Assembly: GCF_019308285.1 (NCBI RefSeq)
Contig: NZ_WWEM01000033.1
Span: forward strand, 1 to 64,000
Direction of reading: 5' to 3'
Length of the DNA: 64,000 bases
DNA from: Flavobacterium quisquiliarum
Lineage (GTDB): Bacteria; Bacteroidota; Bacteroidia; Flavobacteriales; Flavobacteriaceae
Program-made: the position numbers and the translations under genes
Notes under the pieces: generated by a model
The model's database searches: none
What the model was told of the DNA's origin: nothing
The model's input: only the letters and a program-made list of their open reading frames with translations
Part shown: piece by piece, positions 44,379 to 54,278 of the stretch
How positions within the stretch are numbered: position 1 is the stretch's first letter
How the letters are laid out: the number at the start of each line of letters is the position of its first letter

Positions 44379-47150
44379 TTACATTACTAATGATTTATTT
44401 GAAGGTGCAAACTTAGTCAAGTTAATACCATCAACTGCAGCAGTATATTCTTCGATAGTAGGAGTTCTTCCTAAAATTGTAGACAATACCACAACTGGAG
44501 TAGAAGAAAGAAGAGACTCTCCTTTTTTACCTTCTTTATCTTCTACAACTCTTCCTTGGAAAAGACGGGTTGAAGTTGCCATTACTGTATCTCCTTTCGC
44601 TGCTTTTTCTTGGTTACCCATACAAAGGTTACACCCTGGACGCTCTAAATACAACATGTTTTCATACTCCGTACGTGCGGCACCTTTTGGAGCATCATCA
44701 TTGAATTCGAAACCAGAATATTTTTGTAAAACTTCCCAGTCTCCTTCAGCTTTAAGTTCATCTACAATGTTGTATGTTGGTGGCGCTACTACAAGTGGCG
44801 CTTTAAACTCAACTTTACCTGTTTGTGCTTCAACATTTTTCAACATCTGAGCAAGGATTTTCATATCTCCTTTGTGAACCATACAAGATCCGATAAATCC
44901 AAGATCTACTTTTTTATCTCCTCCGTAGAAAGATAGAGGTCTAATTGTATCGTGAGTATATCTTTTAGAAACGTCAGCATTATTTACGTCTGGATCGGCG
45001 ATCATTGGCTCAGCAATCTGATCTAAATCAACTACAACTTCAGCATAATATTTAGCATTTGCATCTGGAGTTAAAGCTGGTTTCTCAGCCGATTTAATTT
45101 CAGCAATTCTCTTATCTGCTTTATTGATTAATCCTTGAAGAACGTGTTTATCGTTATCCATTCCTTTGTCAATCATGATTTGAATTCTGCCTTTCGCAAT
45201 TTCCAATGATTCGATCAAAGTTTCATCTTCAGAAATACAGATAGAAGCTTTTGCTTTCATTTCTGCAGTCCAGTCAGTAAATGTAAAGGCTTGGTCAGCA
45301 GTAAGTGTTCCAATGTGAACCTCAATGATTCTTCCTTGGAATACATTTTCTCCACCAAATTGATGCAACATCTGAGCTTGAGTAGCATGAACCACATCAC
45401 GGAAGTCCATATATCCTTTCATATCTCCTTTGAAAGTAACTTTTACAGATTCTGGAATTGGCATAGAAGCTTCACCAGTTGCCAATGCAAGGGCAACAGT
45501 TCCTGAGTCAGCACCAAAAGCAACACCTTTTGACATTCTTGTATGAGAGTCACCACCAATAATAATAGCCCACTCATCAATAGTGATATCATTAAGTACT
45601 TTGTGAATAACGTCTGTCATTGAATGGTAAACTCCTTTCGGATCACGAGCTGTGATTAATCCGAAATCGTTCATAAATTTCATCAATTTAGGAATATTAG
45701 CCTGTGCTTTTTTATCCCAAACAGAAGCAGTGTGACAACCAGATTGGTAAGCACCATCAACGATTGGCGAAATTACTGTAGCAGCCATAGACTCTAATTC
45801 TTGAGCAGTCATAAGACCAGTCGTATCTTGAGAACCTACGATATTAACTTCAACACGAACATCAGAACCAGCGTGTAATACTTTACCTGGAGCAATTCCT
45901 ACAGCATTTTTGTTGAAGATTTTTTCTACGGCTGTAAGACCTTGTCCTTCGTGAGAAACCTCTTTTGAAGGAGCATACACTAATGGAGCTTCAACATCTA
46001 AAACTTTAGCTGCTAATGTTTGAAGTTTTTTACCAAATACGATAGCATAAGAACCACCCGCTTTGATAAATTCCATTTTTTGAGGAGTAAATGCTTTAGA
46101 AATGTCGATCAATTCCTGATCTCCGTTATAAAGTTTTTTCTCTTTAATATTGATAGTTAAAACAGTTCCTGTAGCGACAGAATAAGTTTGCTCAAGAATT
46201 GGTTCGTCGTTTTCGTTACGAATAACATTTCCTTCCGCATCAACTTTTTTAACCCAGTTTTTAAGGTCTAAACCAATACCACCAGTAACGTCTACAGTTG
46301 TTAGGAAAATTGGAGAAATTCCATTTGTTCCACCAACAATTGGAGCAATATTTACGAATGGAATATAAGGACTTGCTTGTTTTCCTGTCCAAAGCGCCAC
46401 GTTATTTACACCTGACATTCTAGAAGAACCAACTCCCATTGTTCCTTTTTCAGCAATCAACATAACGCTTTTATCAGGATGTTGTGCTTGTAATGCTTTA
46501 ATTTCTTGCTGTGCCTGAGGCGTGATCATACACTGACCGTGAAGTTCACGATCTGAACGAGAGTGTGCCTGATTTCCAGGAGAAAGTAAATCTGTTGAGA
46601 TATCTCCTTCACCAGCGATAAAAGTAACCACTTTAATTTCGTCAGCTACTTCTGGTAATTTTGTGAAAAATTCTGCTTGAGCATAACTCTCAAGAATTTC
46701 TTTAGCAATTTCATTATTATTTCTGAATGCCTCTACTAAACGATCTGTATCTGCCTCGTAAAGGAAAACTTGAGTTTTTAAAACTTTTGCCGCTTCTTTT
46801 GCAATAGCAGCATCATTACCTAATGCCAAATCAAGCAAAACCTTAATAGAAGGTCCTCCTTTCATATGTGATAATAACTCAAAAGCAAAAGCTGGAGTAA
46901 TTTCTTTTACTATAGATTGACCAAGAATAATCTCTTTTAAGAAATTTGCTTTTTCGCCAGCAGCACTTGTTGTACCTGGCAAAGTGTTATAAATAAAAAA
47001 CTTAAGAGAATCTTCTCTGTATTCGTTATCTAAATCTTTAATTTGTGAAATGATTTCGCTTACTAATTCAGCGCCATCAATTGGTTTTGGATGAAGTCCT
47101 AGGGCTTTTCTTTCTTCAATTTCTTGAATGTAATCTTTGTAAGTATTCAT
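44379..47150 (-). CDS. acnB: Bifunctional aconitate hydratase 2 / 2-methylisocitrate dehydratase
   Basis: 923 residues, the AcnB architecture: an N-terminal HEAT-like helical domain (about 1-160) and the swivel domain placed before the catalytic core, the reverse of AcnA. Cluster cysteines are in LGFIGSCMVHKGDM and LERPGCNLCMGNQEKAAKGD near the C-terminus. AcnB acts in the TCA cycle and, in other bacteria, on 2-methyl-cis-aconitate in propionate breakdown. Length is in the normal range (about 860-930). A -7 element lies 30 nt upstream. Confidence 0.95.
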   Translation of the reverse strand: MNTYKDYIQEIEERKALGLHPKPIDGAELVSEIISQIKDLDNEYREDSLKFFIYNTLPGTTSAAGEKANFLKEIILGQSIVKEITPAFAFELLSHMKGGPSIKVLLDLALGNDAAIAKEAAKVLKTQVFLYEADTDRLVEAFRNNNEIAKEILESYAQAEFFTKLPEVADEIKVVTFIAGEGDISTDLLSPGNQAHSRSDRELHGQCMITPQAQQEIKALQAQHPDKSVMLIAEKGTMGVGSSRMSGVNNVALWTGKQASPYIPFVNIAPIVGGTNGISPIFLTTVDVTGGIGLDLKNWVKKVDAEGNVIRNENDEPILEQTYSVATGTVLTINIKEKKLYNGDQELIDISKAFTPQKMEFIKAGGSYAIVFGKKLQTLAAKVLDVEAPLVYAPSKEVSHEGQGLTAVEKIFNKNAVGIAPGKVLHAGSDVRVEVNIVGSQDTTGLMTAQELESMAATVISPIVDGAYQSGCHTASVWDKKAQANIPKLMKFMNDFGLITARDPKGVYHSMTDVIHKVLNDITIDEWAIIIGGDSHTRMSKGVAFGADSGTVALALATGEASMPIPESVKVTFKGDMKGYMDFRDVVHATQAQMLHQFGGENVFQGRIIEVHIGTLTADQAFTFTDWTAEMKAKASICISEDETLIESLEIAKGRIQIMIDKGMDNDKHVLQGLINKADKRIAEIKSAEKPALTPDANAKYYAEVVVDLDQIAEPMIADPDVNNADVSKRYTHDTIRPLSFYGGDKKVDLGFIGSCMVHKGDMKILAQMLKNVEAQTGKVEFKAPLVVAPPTYNIVDELKAEGDWEVLQKYSGFEFNDDAPKGAARTEYENMLYLERPGCNLCMGNQEKAAKGDTVMATSTRLFQGRVVEDKEGKKGESLLSSTPVVVLSTILGRTPTIEEYTAAVDGINLTKFAPSNKSLVM

Positions 47151-47179
47151 AATTAAGTAGAAGTATTTTTTTTTGTACG

Positions 47180-47187
47180 CAAATTTA
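47180..47187 (-). promoter_or_regulatory. -7 element for acnB
   Basis: On the minus strand it reads TAAATTTG, matching TAnnTTTG, 30 nt before the acnB start codon. The -33 region is weak. Confidence 0.5.
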
Positions 47188-47514
47188 AAGATTAAAGCTG
47201 AGAATTAAAAAAAATATAATAGAACTAGCCTTTTCAAAAATTATTATTGTTAAAAAACGATTTTCAATGCTTGTTTTTGATAAAAAATTAATTTTACATC
47301 AAAAAAATGATTTTTTGATATTTTAAAATCTTTTCTTTAACAAAGTCGAAATTTAATGTTACGAACTAAGTGAGATTTTACTTCTATTTTCGCAAAGAAC
47401 AGTTCTAAATAATAAATTATAACGTTATAGTTGTGATTTTAGCCAACTGCTTCCTCCCTTTTTAGGCTTCATTTTTTACAGAAATCTTTCATTAAAAAAA
47501 CTTCCAAAAAATGC

Positions 47515-47542
47515 TTGCAATTCAATTTTTCTTATAACTTTG
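47515..47542 (+). promoter_or_regulatory. Promoter of the XrtN island
   Basis: TTG (47515-47517), 17 nt, TAACTTTG (47535-47542): an exact Bacteroidota consensus, 31 nt before the VIT-domain gene start. Confidence 0.7.
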
Positions 47543-47573
47543 CAATTCAAAGTTCTTTCAAAAACACATTACT

Positions 47574-50069
47574 ATGGAATACAAATTTAAAAATGAGAAT
47601 GATTATCTTAATAAAATTGGTGTTAGAGTTAGTCTCTTTACCAGTTTATTCTGTGGCTTTTTTTTATTGATTTTACTACTAAATGAAAACAGTCAATTTT
47701 TTGGTGTAGGAGTATTAGGCATCCTTACATTGATAATGGAATTTGCTTACGGAGTCACTGTTACCTTTCTTATTCTTAGAAAAAGGAAAAAATATCTTCA
47801 TTTAACTCCTTTTCTTATACTTAATTGGTTTATTGGATGTTTTTGCCTAAATATTTTCGTGCCTATATTTGAAGATCTTCCATCATGGGTTTACCTTACC
47901 ACTTTATTCTTTTTTATTAGCAATTTTTTCATTTACCTAAAGCCATCAGAAAATAGTTTTACTCCTTATCTCTTTTTTATAAATGGATTATCTTACAGTA
48001 TAATATTGTATTTCACTTTCTATCTTTTACCTCTTACACCTTTTGCATGCATTGGAATTCTACTATTAGGAATTGGTTTTTATGCATTAGTTCCATTACT
48101 TGTTTCCGTTATCCATATAGCAACTATAGCTCGTTTTTTTCAAGAAAACAGAAAACATTTTATTTCATTCAGTGCAGGTTTTAGTTTTGTTTTAATTCTC
48201 TTATTTGCTTTTGTTGTAATGCTTGATAGAGAAAGCAGACTTATTAACGTTAGACGCCCCATTAATTCTTTTACTTTAAATGAAGATTTACCCAATTATA
48301 TTGAAATATCACAAAGTCTTGATCCGAACTTTTTTAATGAAATTTTACTAAAAAAAGACATTGTTTATACAGGGCCTGAAAAATTTTTTAATTACGATCT
48401 TGGCTCTTTTGGAATTAAACAATTTAACGAAAGAAAAATCCATAATCCATTTATTACAATTGCATATATCTTTTGCGAAGAACTTGACCTGAGCCAAAAT
48501 GACCGAATTAATATTCTTAAATCTAATTTTGACAAACGACTAGAAACCGAAGAACAGTTATGGAGCGGTGAAGATTTGATTACCAAAGACATCAAAGAAG
48601 ATGTAAAATTATATCCCGACTGCAGACTTGCTTATACCGAAATTACCATGAATATTGCCTGCGATAAAGATTCATGGAGAGATCAGGAAGCTATTTATTC
48701 CTTCCAGCTTCCTGAAGGTTCTGTTGCAACTTCACTTTCATTATGGGTAAACGGTATGGAACGAAAAGGAGTTCTAACTACAAAAGAGAAAGCTGAAAAA
48801 GCATACAAACAAATTGTTGGCGTAGAGAGCCGTGATCCATCTTTAATGCAATGGAGAGAAGGAAACAAAGTTGTCGTGAGAGTTTTCCCTGTAAGTTATA
48901 CAACCCCAAGAATGTTCAAATGTGGCTTTACTACTCCTTTAAAAGCTGAGGATAATGAGTTGAAATACGAAAGCCTTTCTATTAAAGGTCCAAATATTTC
49001 AAACGCTTCTACAGTTTCCAGAATACAGATTAAAGGAAAAACTACTGTCGAGACAAGTAAGAATTTTAAACTTCAAAATAATTTTTACATTAACGAATCA
49101 AAAGGTCTTGATGACTGGCAGGCAATAATACCTTTAAACAAAATATCAAAGCCAAACTCTTTTGCTTGGAAGGATAAAATATATGAAGTAAAAGAGAGTC
49201 AAAAAGAGAATGTTCCTTTTAATGCATCAGAAATCATTTTAGATCTAAACAGCAACTGGACAACTCAGGAAATTGAATCATTTGTAAACGTAAAAGGAAA
49301 AGAATTTTATGTTTATCATGACAAGGAAAAAAAAGCAATAAACAAAGAAAATTTCAAAACTATTTTTCTTGATTTTAAATACTTACATTATTCATTATTG
49401 CCTCTATATGAAATCAAAAAAAATAGTTTAATTATAACTAAATCTGGAAAATTTTCTGCAAATTTTGAAGAACTTAATGAATCTGAATATTTAAAAAAGA
49501 TTCGAAACCTGACTAAATCACAAAATCTGAAAGTAATCAATATTTCTGTAAACATTAATCCGTTTTGGCAGACCATAAAGGAGCAAAAATATGTTGATTT
49601 TTACCAGACAAGCTTAAGAAATAGTTTAAGAATGCTGCATGAAAATTATTTCATCAAGTTTAAAACGGCTGAAAATATGGTTAATATTGAGACTTCAAAT
49701 ACTTCAATTCAGGAAAAATCACAAGACAGCACTTTCAAAAGTGATGGGCCAAATCATATTTACAGAATGTATGCTTTTGGAAAAGTTTTGGAAGAACAAG
49801 TAAAAATTCAGAGTGACACTTTAGCTTCAAATAAATACGTTACTCTGGCAAAAGATGCCAACATTGTAACTCCAATTTCATCTTTAATCGTCTTGGAAAC
49901 TGATGAAGATTACAAAAAGAACGGAATTGAGAAAAATGTCGACACTTTAGGAAATGCTTCTATTAAAAATGACGGCGCTGTTCCAGAGCCACATGAATGG
50001 ATACTTATTATTATTGGCTTAACTACACTTTTCGTTTATTATCGCAAAAACAAAACTCAAAAAGCATAA
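47574..50069 (+). CDS. XrtN-system VIT domain protein with PEP-type sorting signal
   Basis: 831 residues. The first about 215 are membrane-embedded (about seven helices), a linker follows, and a VIT domain lies at about 345-455 (CRLAYTEITMNIACDKDSW then FQLPEGSVATSLSLWVNGM). There is no following von Willebrand A domain. The extreme C-terminus is a protein-sorting signal: VPEPHEW (about 802-808), a hydrophobic helix, then basic YYRKNKTQKA. This is the tripartite signal recognised by exosortases. It starts the operon and its stop overlaps the XrtN start by one base. It is presumably the dedicated, perhaps only, substrate of that enzyme. Confidence 0.85.
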   Translation: MEYKFKNENDYLNKIGVRVSLFTSLFCGFFLLILLLNENSQFFGVGVLGILTLIMEFAYGVTVTFLILRKRKKYLHLTPFLILNWFIGCFCLNIFVPIFEDLPSWVYLTTLFFFISNFFIYLKPSENSFTPYLFFINGLSYSIILYFTFYLLPLTPFACIGILLLGIGFYALVPLLVSVIHIATIARFFQENRKHFISFSAGFSFVLILLFAFVVMLDRESRLINVRRPINSFTLNEDLPNYIEISQSLDPNFFNEILLKKDIVYTGPEKFFNYDLGSFGIKQFNERKIHNPFITIAYIFCEELDLSQNDRINILKSNFDKRLETEEQLWSGEDLITKDIKEDVKLYPDCRLAYTEITMNIACDKDSWRDQEAIYSFQLPEGSVATSLSLWVNGMERKGVLTTKEKAEKAYKQIVGVESRDPSLMQWREGNKVVVRVFPVSYTTPRMFKCGFTTPLKAEDNELKYESLSIKGPNISNASTVSRIQIKGKTTVETSKNFKLQNNFYINESKGLDDWQAIIPLNKISKPNSFAWKDKIYEVKESQKENVPFNASEIILDLNSNWTTQEIESFVNVKGKEFYVYHDKEKKAINKENFKTIFLDFKYLHYSLLPLYEIKKNSLIITKSGKFSANFEELNESEYLKKIRNLTKSQNLKVINISVNINPFWQTIKEQKYVDFYQTSLRNSLRMLHENYFIKFKTAENMVNIETSNTSIQEKSQDSTFKSDGPNHIYRMYAFGKVLEEQVKIQSDTLASNKYVTLAKDANIVTPISSLIVLETDEDYKKNGIEKNVDTLGNASIKNDGAVPEPHEWILIIIGLTTLFVYYRKNKTQKA

Positions 50070-51304
50070 TGACTTTATTGCTGCAATCTTATCAAAAATC
50101 AATTGCTATTCTGGCTATTACAATTTTGTTAGTTATAAACTACACTATTGTATTAGCTGGACTAGACAATAATTTCTTTGGAATCATTTTTTCCATTCTG
50201 CTATTTCTTAATGCAGGAAGAAAAACTACTCTAAAATTGAGCTACCCTCTTCTTGGAATGATTTTTTTATTGGAATTTATCAGCTACAGACTGCATACAA
50301 AGTCATTGCATTTTTATGCTTTACTATTACTGATATGTTTTATTTATTACAGTTTTACTAAAAGATTTTCCTTTATTGCTTTTATCTGTCTTTTTTTGTT
50401 TTCTTCGATTTTTGACCAATTATTTAATTATCTGACTGTCGAAATAAAACAAACACTTTGTTATGGAGTCTATCACACATTGAAAAACTTTCTTCCGATA
50501 ACAAAAATCGAGGGAGTTAATTTTTATATTAACGATGCAAAAGTTTCTATTGATACTGCTTGTATGGGGTTGTCGATGTTTAAAACGGGATTACTTTCAG
50601 GAGCATTTTTACTGACTTTAGAAGAACGAAAACAACAAAAATATTTTAGCATACTGCAAATTTTAGTTTTTTGCAGTGTTTTAGTTATTCTAAATATTGT
50701 CTCTAATTATTTCAGGATTATCACTTTGGTCTTATTCAATTGTACCGAAGAAAATATCCTGCACCATACCATCGGAATTGTGTGTTTTGTCTTTTATCAA
50801 ATTGCTCCCATTTTATTTCTCATCCGATTTTTTATTCCCAAAAAGGATGAAATAAACAGTGACAAGATTCAGCCAAAATTTATACCGATACTATTTGCCA
50901 CTGGAATTTTATTTAGTACCAGTTTCGAAATTAAAAAAGAACAAAATTATTCCCTGTTAGAAAATCTAAATCCGTTTTACAATATCAAAAATGGTGTTTG
51001 GGTAACCAACGAAGTTTTTAAAATTGTAACTCCCGAAACTTTAACCTATATAAAAACTCCTATTCATAAACCTTTAATCTGCTGGACAGGAAACGGATAT
51101 AAGATTATTGAATCTAAGGAAATCAGCAGAAACAAGGAGAAAATATGGCTCACGAAAATGGAAAAGAACAACATTAGGTATTTCTCTTACTGGTGGTACG
51201 AATATGATAATAAAAAATATACATCACTCACCAAAGTTTTGCTATTAAAGCTTTTTAACAACAAAACAGTACGTTTAATAAATGAAACGAGTATTAAAAA
51301 ATAA
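50069..51304 (+). CDS. xrtN: Exosortase N
   Basis: 411 residues. The N-terminal two thirds is a polytopic membrane domain carrying the exosortase catalytic triad: Cys165 in DTACMGLSMFKTG, Arg216 in VSNYFRIITL and His232 or His233 in LHHTIGIVC. A soluble tail of about 120 residues follows (about 290-411), as in some fused exosortases. The start is the ATG in TAATG, overlapping the VIT gene's stop by 1 nt; a longer frame from 49997 would run into the upstream gene and is rejected. By family logic it cleaves PEP-type signals and transfers the protein to the cell surface or to a polymer. Confidence 0.87.
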   Translation: MTLLLQSYQKSIAILAITILLVINYTIVLAGLDNNFFGIIFSILLFLNAGRKTTLKLSYPLLGMIFLLEFISYRLHTKSLHFYALLLLICFIYYSFTKRFSFIAFICLFLFSSIFDQLFNYLTVEIKQTLCYGVYHTLKNFLPITKIEGVNFYINDAKVSIDTACMGLSMFKTGLLSGAFLLTLEERKQQKYFSILQILVFCSVLVILNIVSNYFRIITLVLFNCTEENILHHTIGIVCFVFYQIAPILFLIRFFIPKKDEINSDKIQPKFIPILFATGILFSTSFEIKKEQNYSLLENLNPFYNIKNGVWVTNEVFKIVTPETLTYIKTPIHKPLICWTGNGYKIIESKEISRNKEKIWLTKMEKNNIRYFSYWWYEYDNKKYTSLTKVLLLKLFNNKTVRLINETSIKK

Positions 51305-51334
51305 AAAGGCCTGATTAATAAATCAGGCTTTTTA
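51304..51334. terminator. Bidirectional terminator between XrtN and MoxR genes
   Basis: AAAAAGGCCTGATT and AATCAGGCTTTTT pair around AATA with one bulged G; A-run on one side, T-run on the other. It serves the convergent xrtN and moxR genes. Confidence 0.8.
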
Positions 51335-51342
51335 GCTATATC

Positions 51343-52296
51343 TTACATCAGCTTCTTGATAATAACCTCTTCAGTTATTCCTTCTGCATCTGCTTTGTAG
51401 TTTTTAATAATTCTATGACGTAAAATTCCTGTTGCTACAGCCTGAACATCTTCAATATCCGGTGAAAATTTACCATTAAAAGCGGCGTGTGCTTTTGCTG
51501 CTAAAATTAAGTTTTGCGAAGCTCTAGGACCTGCTCCCCAATCTAGATAATTTTTCACAAAATCGGTTGTCAGAGCATTATCAGGACGTGTTTTACTTAC
51601 CAGAGTTACCGCATATTCGATAACATTATCTGCAACAGGAATTCTACGGATTAAATGTTGAAAATCGATAATTTCCTGTGCCGTAAACAATGGAGTAATC
51701 TCAGTTTTTACGTCAGAAGTAGTTCTCTTAACGACTTGAACTTCTTCTTCAAAAGTTGGATATTCTAATTTTATGGCAAACATAAAACGGTCTAATTGCG
51801 CCTCAGGTAACGGATATGTCCCTTCCTGCTCAATTGGGTTTTGAGTTGCTAAAACAAAATAAGGTAAATCTAATTTATGGTGTTGTCCAGCAATTGTTAC
51901 CGATCTTTCCTGCATCGCTTCAAGCAAAGCTGCCTGAGTTTTAGGTGGCGTTCTATTTATCTCATCTGCTAAAATGATATTAGAAAAAATAGGGCCTTTT
52001 ATGAATTTGAAATTTCTATTCTCATCCAAAATTTCACTCCCTAAAATATCAGAAGGCATTAAATCTGGCGTAAACTGAATTCTTTTAAAATCTAAACCTA
52101 AAGCTTGAGATAATGTATTAATCATTAAGGTTTTTGCCAGACCTGGAACACCAATTAAAAGTGCGTGTCCTCCAGAAAATATGCAAAGTAAAATTTGATC
52201 TACAACGGCGTCCTGCCCTACTATTATTTTCGCTATCTCTTTTTTTAATTCGTTTCTTTTTTGAACTAAATTGTGAATTGCTGTTACGTCAGACAT
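51343..52296 (-). CDS. MoxR-family AAA+ ATPase
   Basis: 317 residues. Walker A is GVPGLAKT (about residues 58-65), Walker B ILADEINR (about 118-125), sensor-1 ATQNP and then LPEAQLDRFMF. The C-terminal lid has HAAFNGKFSPDIEDVQAVATGILRHRII. MoxR proteins are chaperone-like and typically help insert metal cofactors or assemble complexes with VWA-domain partners encoded next to them; here no VWA gene is adjacent on the same strand. A terminator separates it from the upstream isomerase gene, so its promoter is uncertain. Confidence 0.92.
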   Translation of the reverse strand: MSDVTAIHNLVQKRNELKKEIAKIIVGQDAVVDQILLCIFSGGHALLIGVPGLAKTLMINTLSQALGLDFKRIQFTPDLMPSDILGSEILDENRNFKFIKGPIFSNIILADEINRTPPKTQAALLEAMQERSVTIAGQHHKLDLPYFVLATQNPIEQEGTYPLPEAQLDRFMFAIKLEYPTFEEEVQVVKRTTSDVKTEITPLFTAQEIIDFQHLIRRIPVADNVIEYAVTLVSKTRPDNALTTDFVKNYLDWGAGPRASQNLILAAKAHAAFNGKFSPDIEDVQAVATGILRHRIIKNYKADAEGITEEVIIKKLM

Positions 52297-52316
52297 TTAT
52301 GAGTGTATTTAAAATT

Positions 52317-52358
52317 AAAAAGAGTTAATTCTATGAATTCATAAAACTAACTCTTTTT
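52317..52358 (-). terminator. Intrinsic terminator of the isomerase gene
   Basis: AAAAAGAGTTA (52317-52327) and TAACTCTTTTT (52348-52358) form an 11-bp stem with a 20-nt loop. It lies 16 nt past the isomerase stop at 52375. Confidence 0.75.
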
Positions 52359-52374
52359 ATTTATTTAATAAAAA

Positions 52375-53808
52375 TTATTTTTTCAACCAGTTGTTTGCGA
52401 ATTCACATTCTTTGTATTCGCCAATAATTTTAATGTAAGTGTCTTTAATTTTATTATCAAACCATTTTGCAATAGCATTAATCTGCTTTTCTTTTAATGC
52501 TAATTCTTTGATTTTAGTATAATCTTTAGCATAATCTGCAGTATGATCTTCGATACGGTTTGTAACTGTAATCAGCTTATATGTTTTCTTTCCTTTATCA
52601 TCAGTATTTAAAAGTGGCTGAGAAACCTCATTTCCTTTTAAATTAGAAACTTGACTGTATAAAGTTGGATCCATTTTTGTCAATTCAAAACGTGTATCCT
52701 GAGTTGTAGGATTTACCAAAGTTCCTCCATTTGCTCTTGTCTCTTTTTCATCAGATTCTGTTCTAGCAGCATCTGCAAATGAAATCTCGTTACCAACAAT
52801 TTTGTTTCTAATATTGATAATTCTCTCTTTTGCTTCTTTTAAAGCGGCATCAGAAACAGTTGGAGAAATCAAGATATGACGTAATTCAACCTCTTGTCCT
52901 TTAATTTTTTCTACCATAATAATATGATATCCAAAAGTTGTTTCAAACGGCTCTGAAATTTCGCCTGCTTGTAAACTGAATGCAACATCCTTAAATTCTT
53001 TTACGAAAGGTGTTTTTCTTGTCATTTTATAATACCCTCCATTAGGAGAAGACCCCGGGTCTTGAGAATATAAAACTGCTTTTGTAGCAAAACTAGAACC
53101 GTCCAGTACATCTTGTCTTATAGACTTTAATCTATCAATAACTTTTTGCTTATCTTCTTTAGAAACCTTAGGTTCCACAACAATTTGAGCTACTTCCATT
53201 TCAGCTCCAAATGTCGGCAATTCATCTTTTGGTATCTTTTTAAAGAAATTACGAACTTCTTCTGGAGTAATTTCTACATCTTTAATGATTTTATCTCTCA
53301 TTTCTGAGGCAAGTTTCTGTTCTTTTAAGATGTCTGCAAAATAAGTTTTAAATTCCTCTACAGAATTTTTTTTATAATACTCAACAACTTTATTGATATC
53401 TCCTCCTACTTGCTGCGTCATATAATTTAAACGCTCTTCCATCATACCTCTAATTTCGGCATCACTAACAATAATACTATCCTGAATTGCCTGGTGAGCA
53501 TATAATTTATCTTCAAGCAATTTTCCAAGCATTTGGCATCTTGTAATGTCTTTTATAGAGCCACCTTGCGCTGTAATTTCTAAAAATCCTTTGTCAATGT
53601 CAGAATCCAAAACAATGTAGTCTCCTACCGTTGCGATAATTCCGTCTACTTTTAATTTTCCACCAGTAGGTGTTTCAGCCGGTTTTTGAGCAACAACATC
53701 AGGAATTACTTCTTGTGCAGTGATAATTGGAGCACAAAAAAGAAAAAAACAAATTGCTAGTGCAAACTTGTAATCAATTGTTTTTAACTGGAACTTTTTT
53801 AATAACAT
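52375..53808 (-). CDS. SurA-like periplasmic peptidyl-prolyl isomerase (parvulin type)
   Basis: 477 residues with signal peptide (hydrophobic about 15-30, ending ITAQE). An N-terminal SurA-like helical chaperone region (about 50-200) precedes two parvulin domains: one around 205-305 (FATKAVLYSQDPGSSPNGGY then KDVAFSLQAGEISEPFETTF) and one around 310-420 (VELRHILISPTVSDAALKEA). It should assist folding of outer-membrane proteins in the periplasm. The length and two-parvulin layout resemble E. coli SurA. A -7 element lies about 75 nt upstream. Confidence 0.9.
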   Translation of the reverse strand: MLLKKFQLKTIDYKFALAICFFLFCAPIITAQEVIPDVVAQKPAETPTGGKLKVDGIIATVGDYIVLDSDIDKGFLEITAQGGSIKDITRCQMLGKLLEDKLYAHQAIQDSIIVSDAEIRGMMEERLNYMTQQVGGDINKVVEYYKKNSVEEFKTYFADILKEQKLASEMRDKIIKDVEITPEEVRNFFKKIPKDELPTFGAEMEVAQIVVEPKVSKEDKQKVIDRLKSIRQDVLDGSSFATKAVLYSQDPGSSPNGGYYKMTRKTPFVKEFKDVAFSLQAGEISEPFETTFGYHIIMVEKIKGQEVELRHILISPTVSDAALKEAKERIINIRNKIVGNEISFADAARTESDEKETRANGGTLVNPTTQDTRFELTKMDPTLYSQVSNLKGNEVSQPLLNTDDKGKKTYKLITVTNRIEDHTADYAKDYTKIKELALKEKQINAIAKWFDNKIKDTYIKIIGEYKECEFANNWLKK

Positions 53809-54278
53809 TATTTTAAATTTTATTTGAATGTAAGCTTGTTTTTATATAATCTGTATTAGTTATGTTTTAAAATAATTCTTCAAACATAAATAATTAAAGT
53901 ATAGTTCTTTTCTAACTTATAACGAACAAAAATAACAATTCAATTACATAATACAACTATCTGATATACTATTAACAAAAAATTATGGGATACTAAGATC
54001 TTGTTTAATTAACGTTCATTAGAAATTGGCTGAAACTTTTTGATTATAGAATTTCTTCTTTGAATAAAACACTAATTATAAGCGATATAAAAAAACTTCT
54101 CAACACTACAACGTTTTCGTAACAAACTATTTTCTTACAAATTGAAATGATATCAAAAAAAACATACTTTAGATGCGTAATTATCAATTTAAAAGCTTAA
54201 AAATGAAGATATGCCTGTTTTTAATGCGAAAGAATTCATTAATTACAAAAAAACTATTTAACTAAACCACAATCTATT
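53809..54278. other. Divergent spacer between isomerase and amylase genes
   Basis: 470 nt without a gene, GC-poor. It contains a -7 element for the isomerase gene (53881-53888). No exact TAnnTTTG and no sugar-regulator motif that I recognise precedes the amylase gene. Confidence 0.5.
53881..53888 (-). promoter_or_regulatory. -7 element for the isomerase gene
   Basis: On the minus strand it reads TATGTTTG (TAnnTTTG), 72 nt before the start codon. The -33 region is not clear. Confidence 0.4.

Larger units (their letters stand above)
47151..47573. other. Divergent regulatory region between acnB and the exosortase island
   Basis: 423 nt with no gene. It contains the acnB -7 element (47180-47187) and a complete promoter for the VIT-domain gene (47515-47542). 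The middle is AT-rich with several TTTTTGATAAAAAATTA-like stretches but no recognised repeat. Confidence 0.6.

Noticed and set aside
49997..50068. Longer start for exosortase N
   Set aside because: It would begin inside the VIT gene; the TAATG overlap gives a clean coupled start at 50069.
47574..52296. MoxR ATPase as part of the exosortase island because of adjacency and a VIT domain nearby
   Set aside because: The MoxR gene converges on xrtN with a two-way terminator between them, and the VIT protein lacks the VWA domain that MoxR partners usually have.
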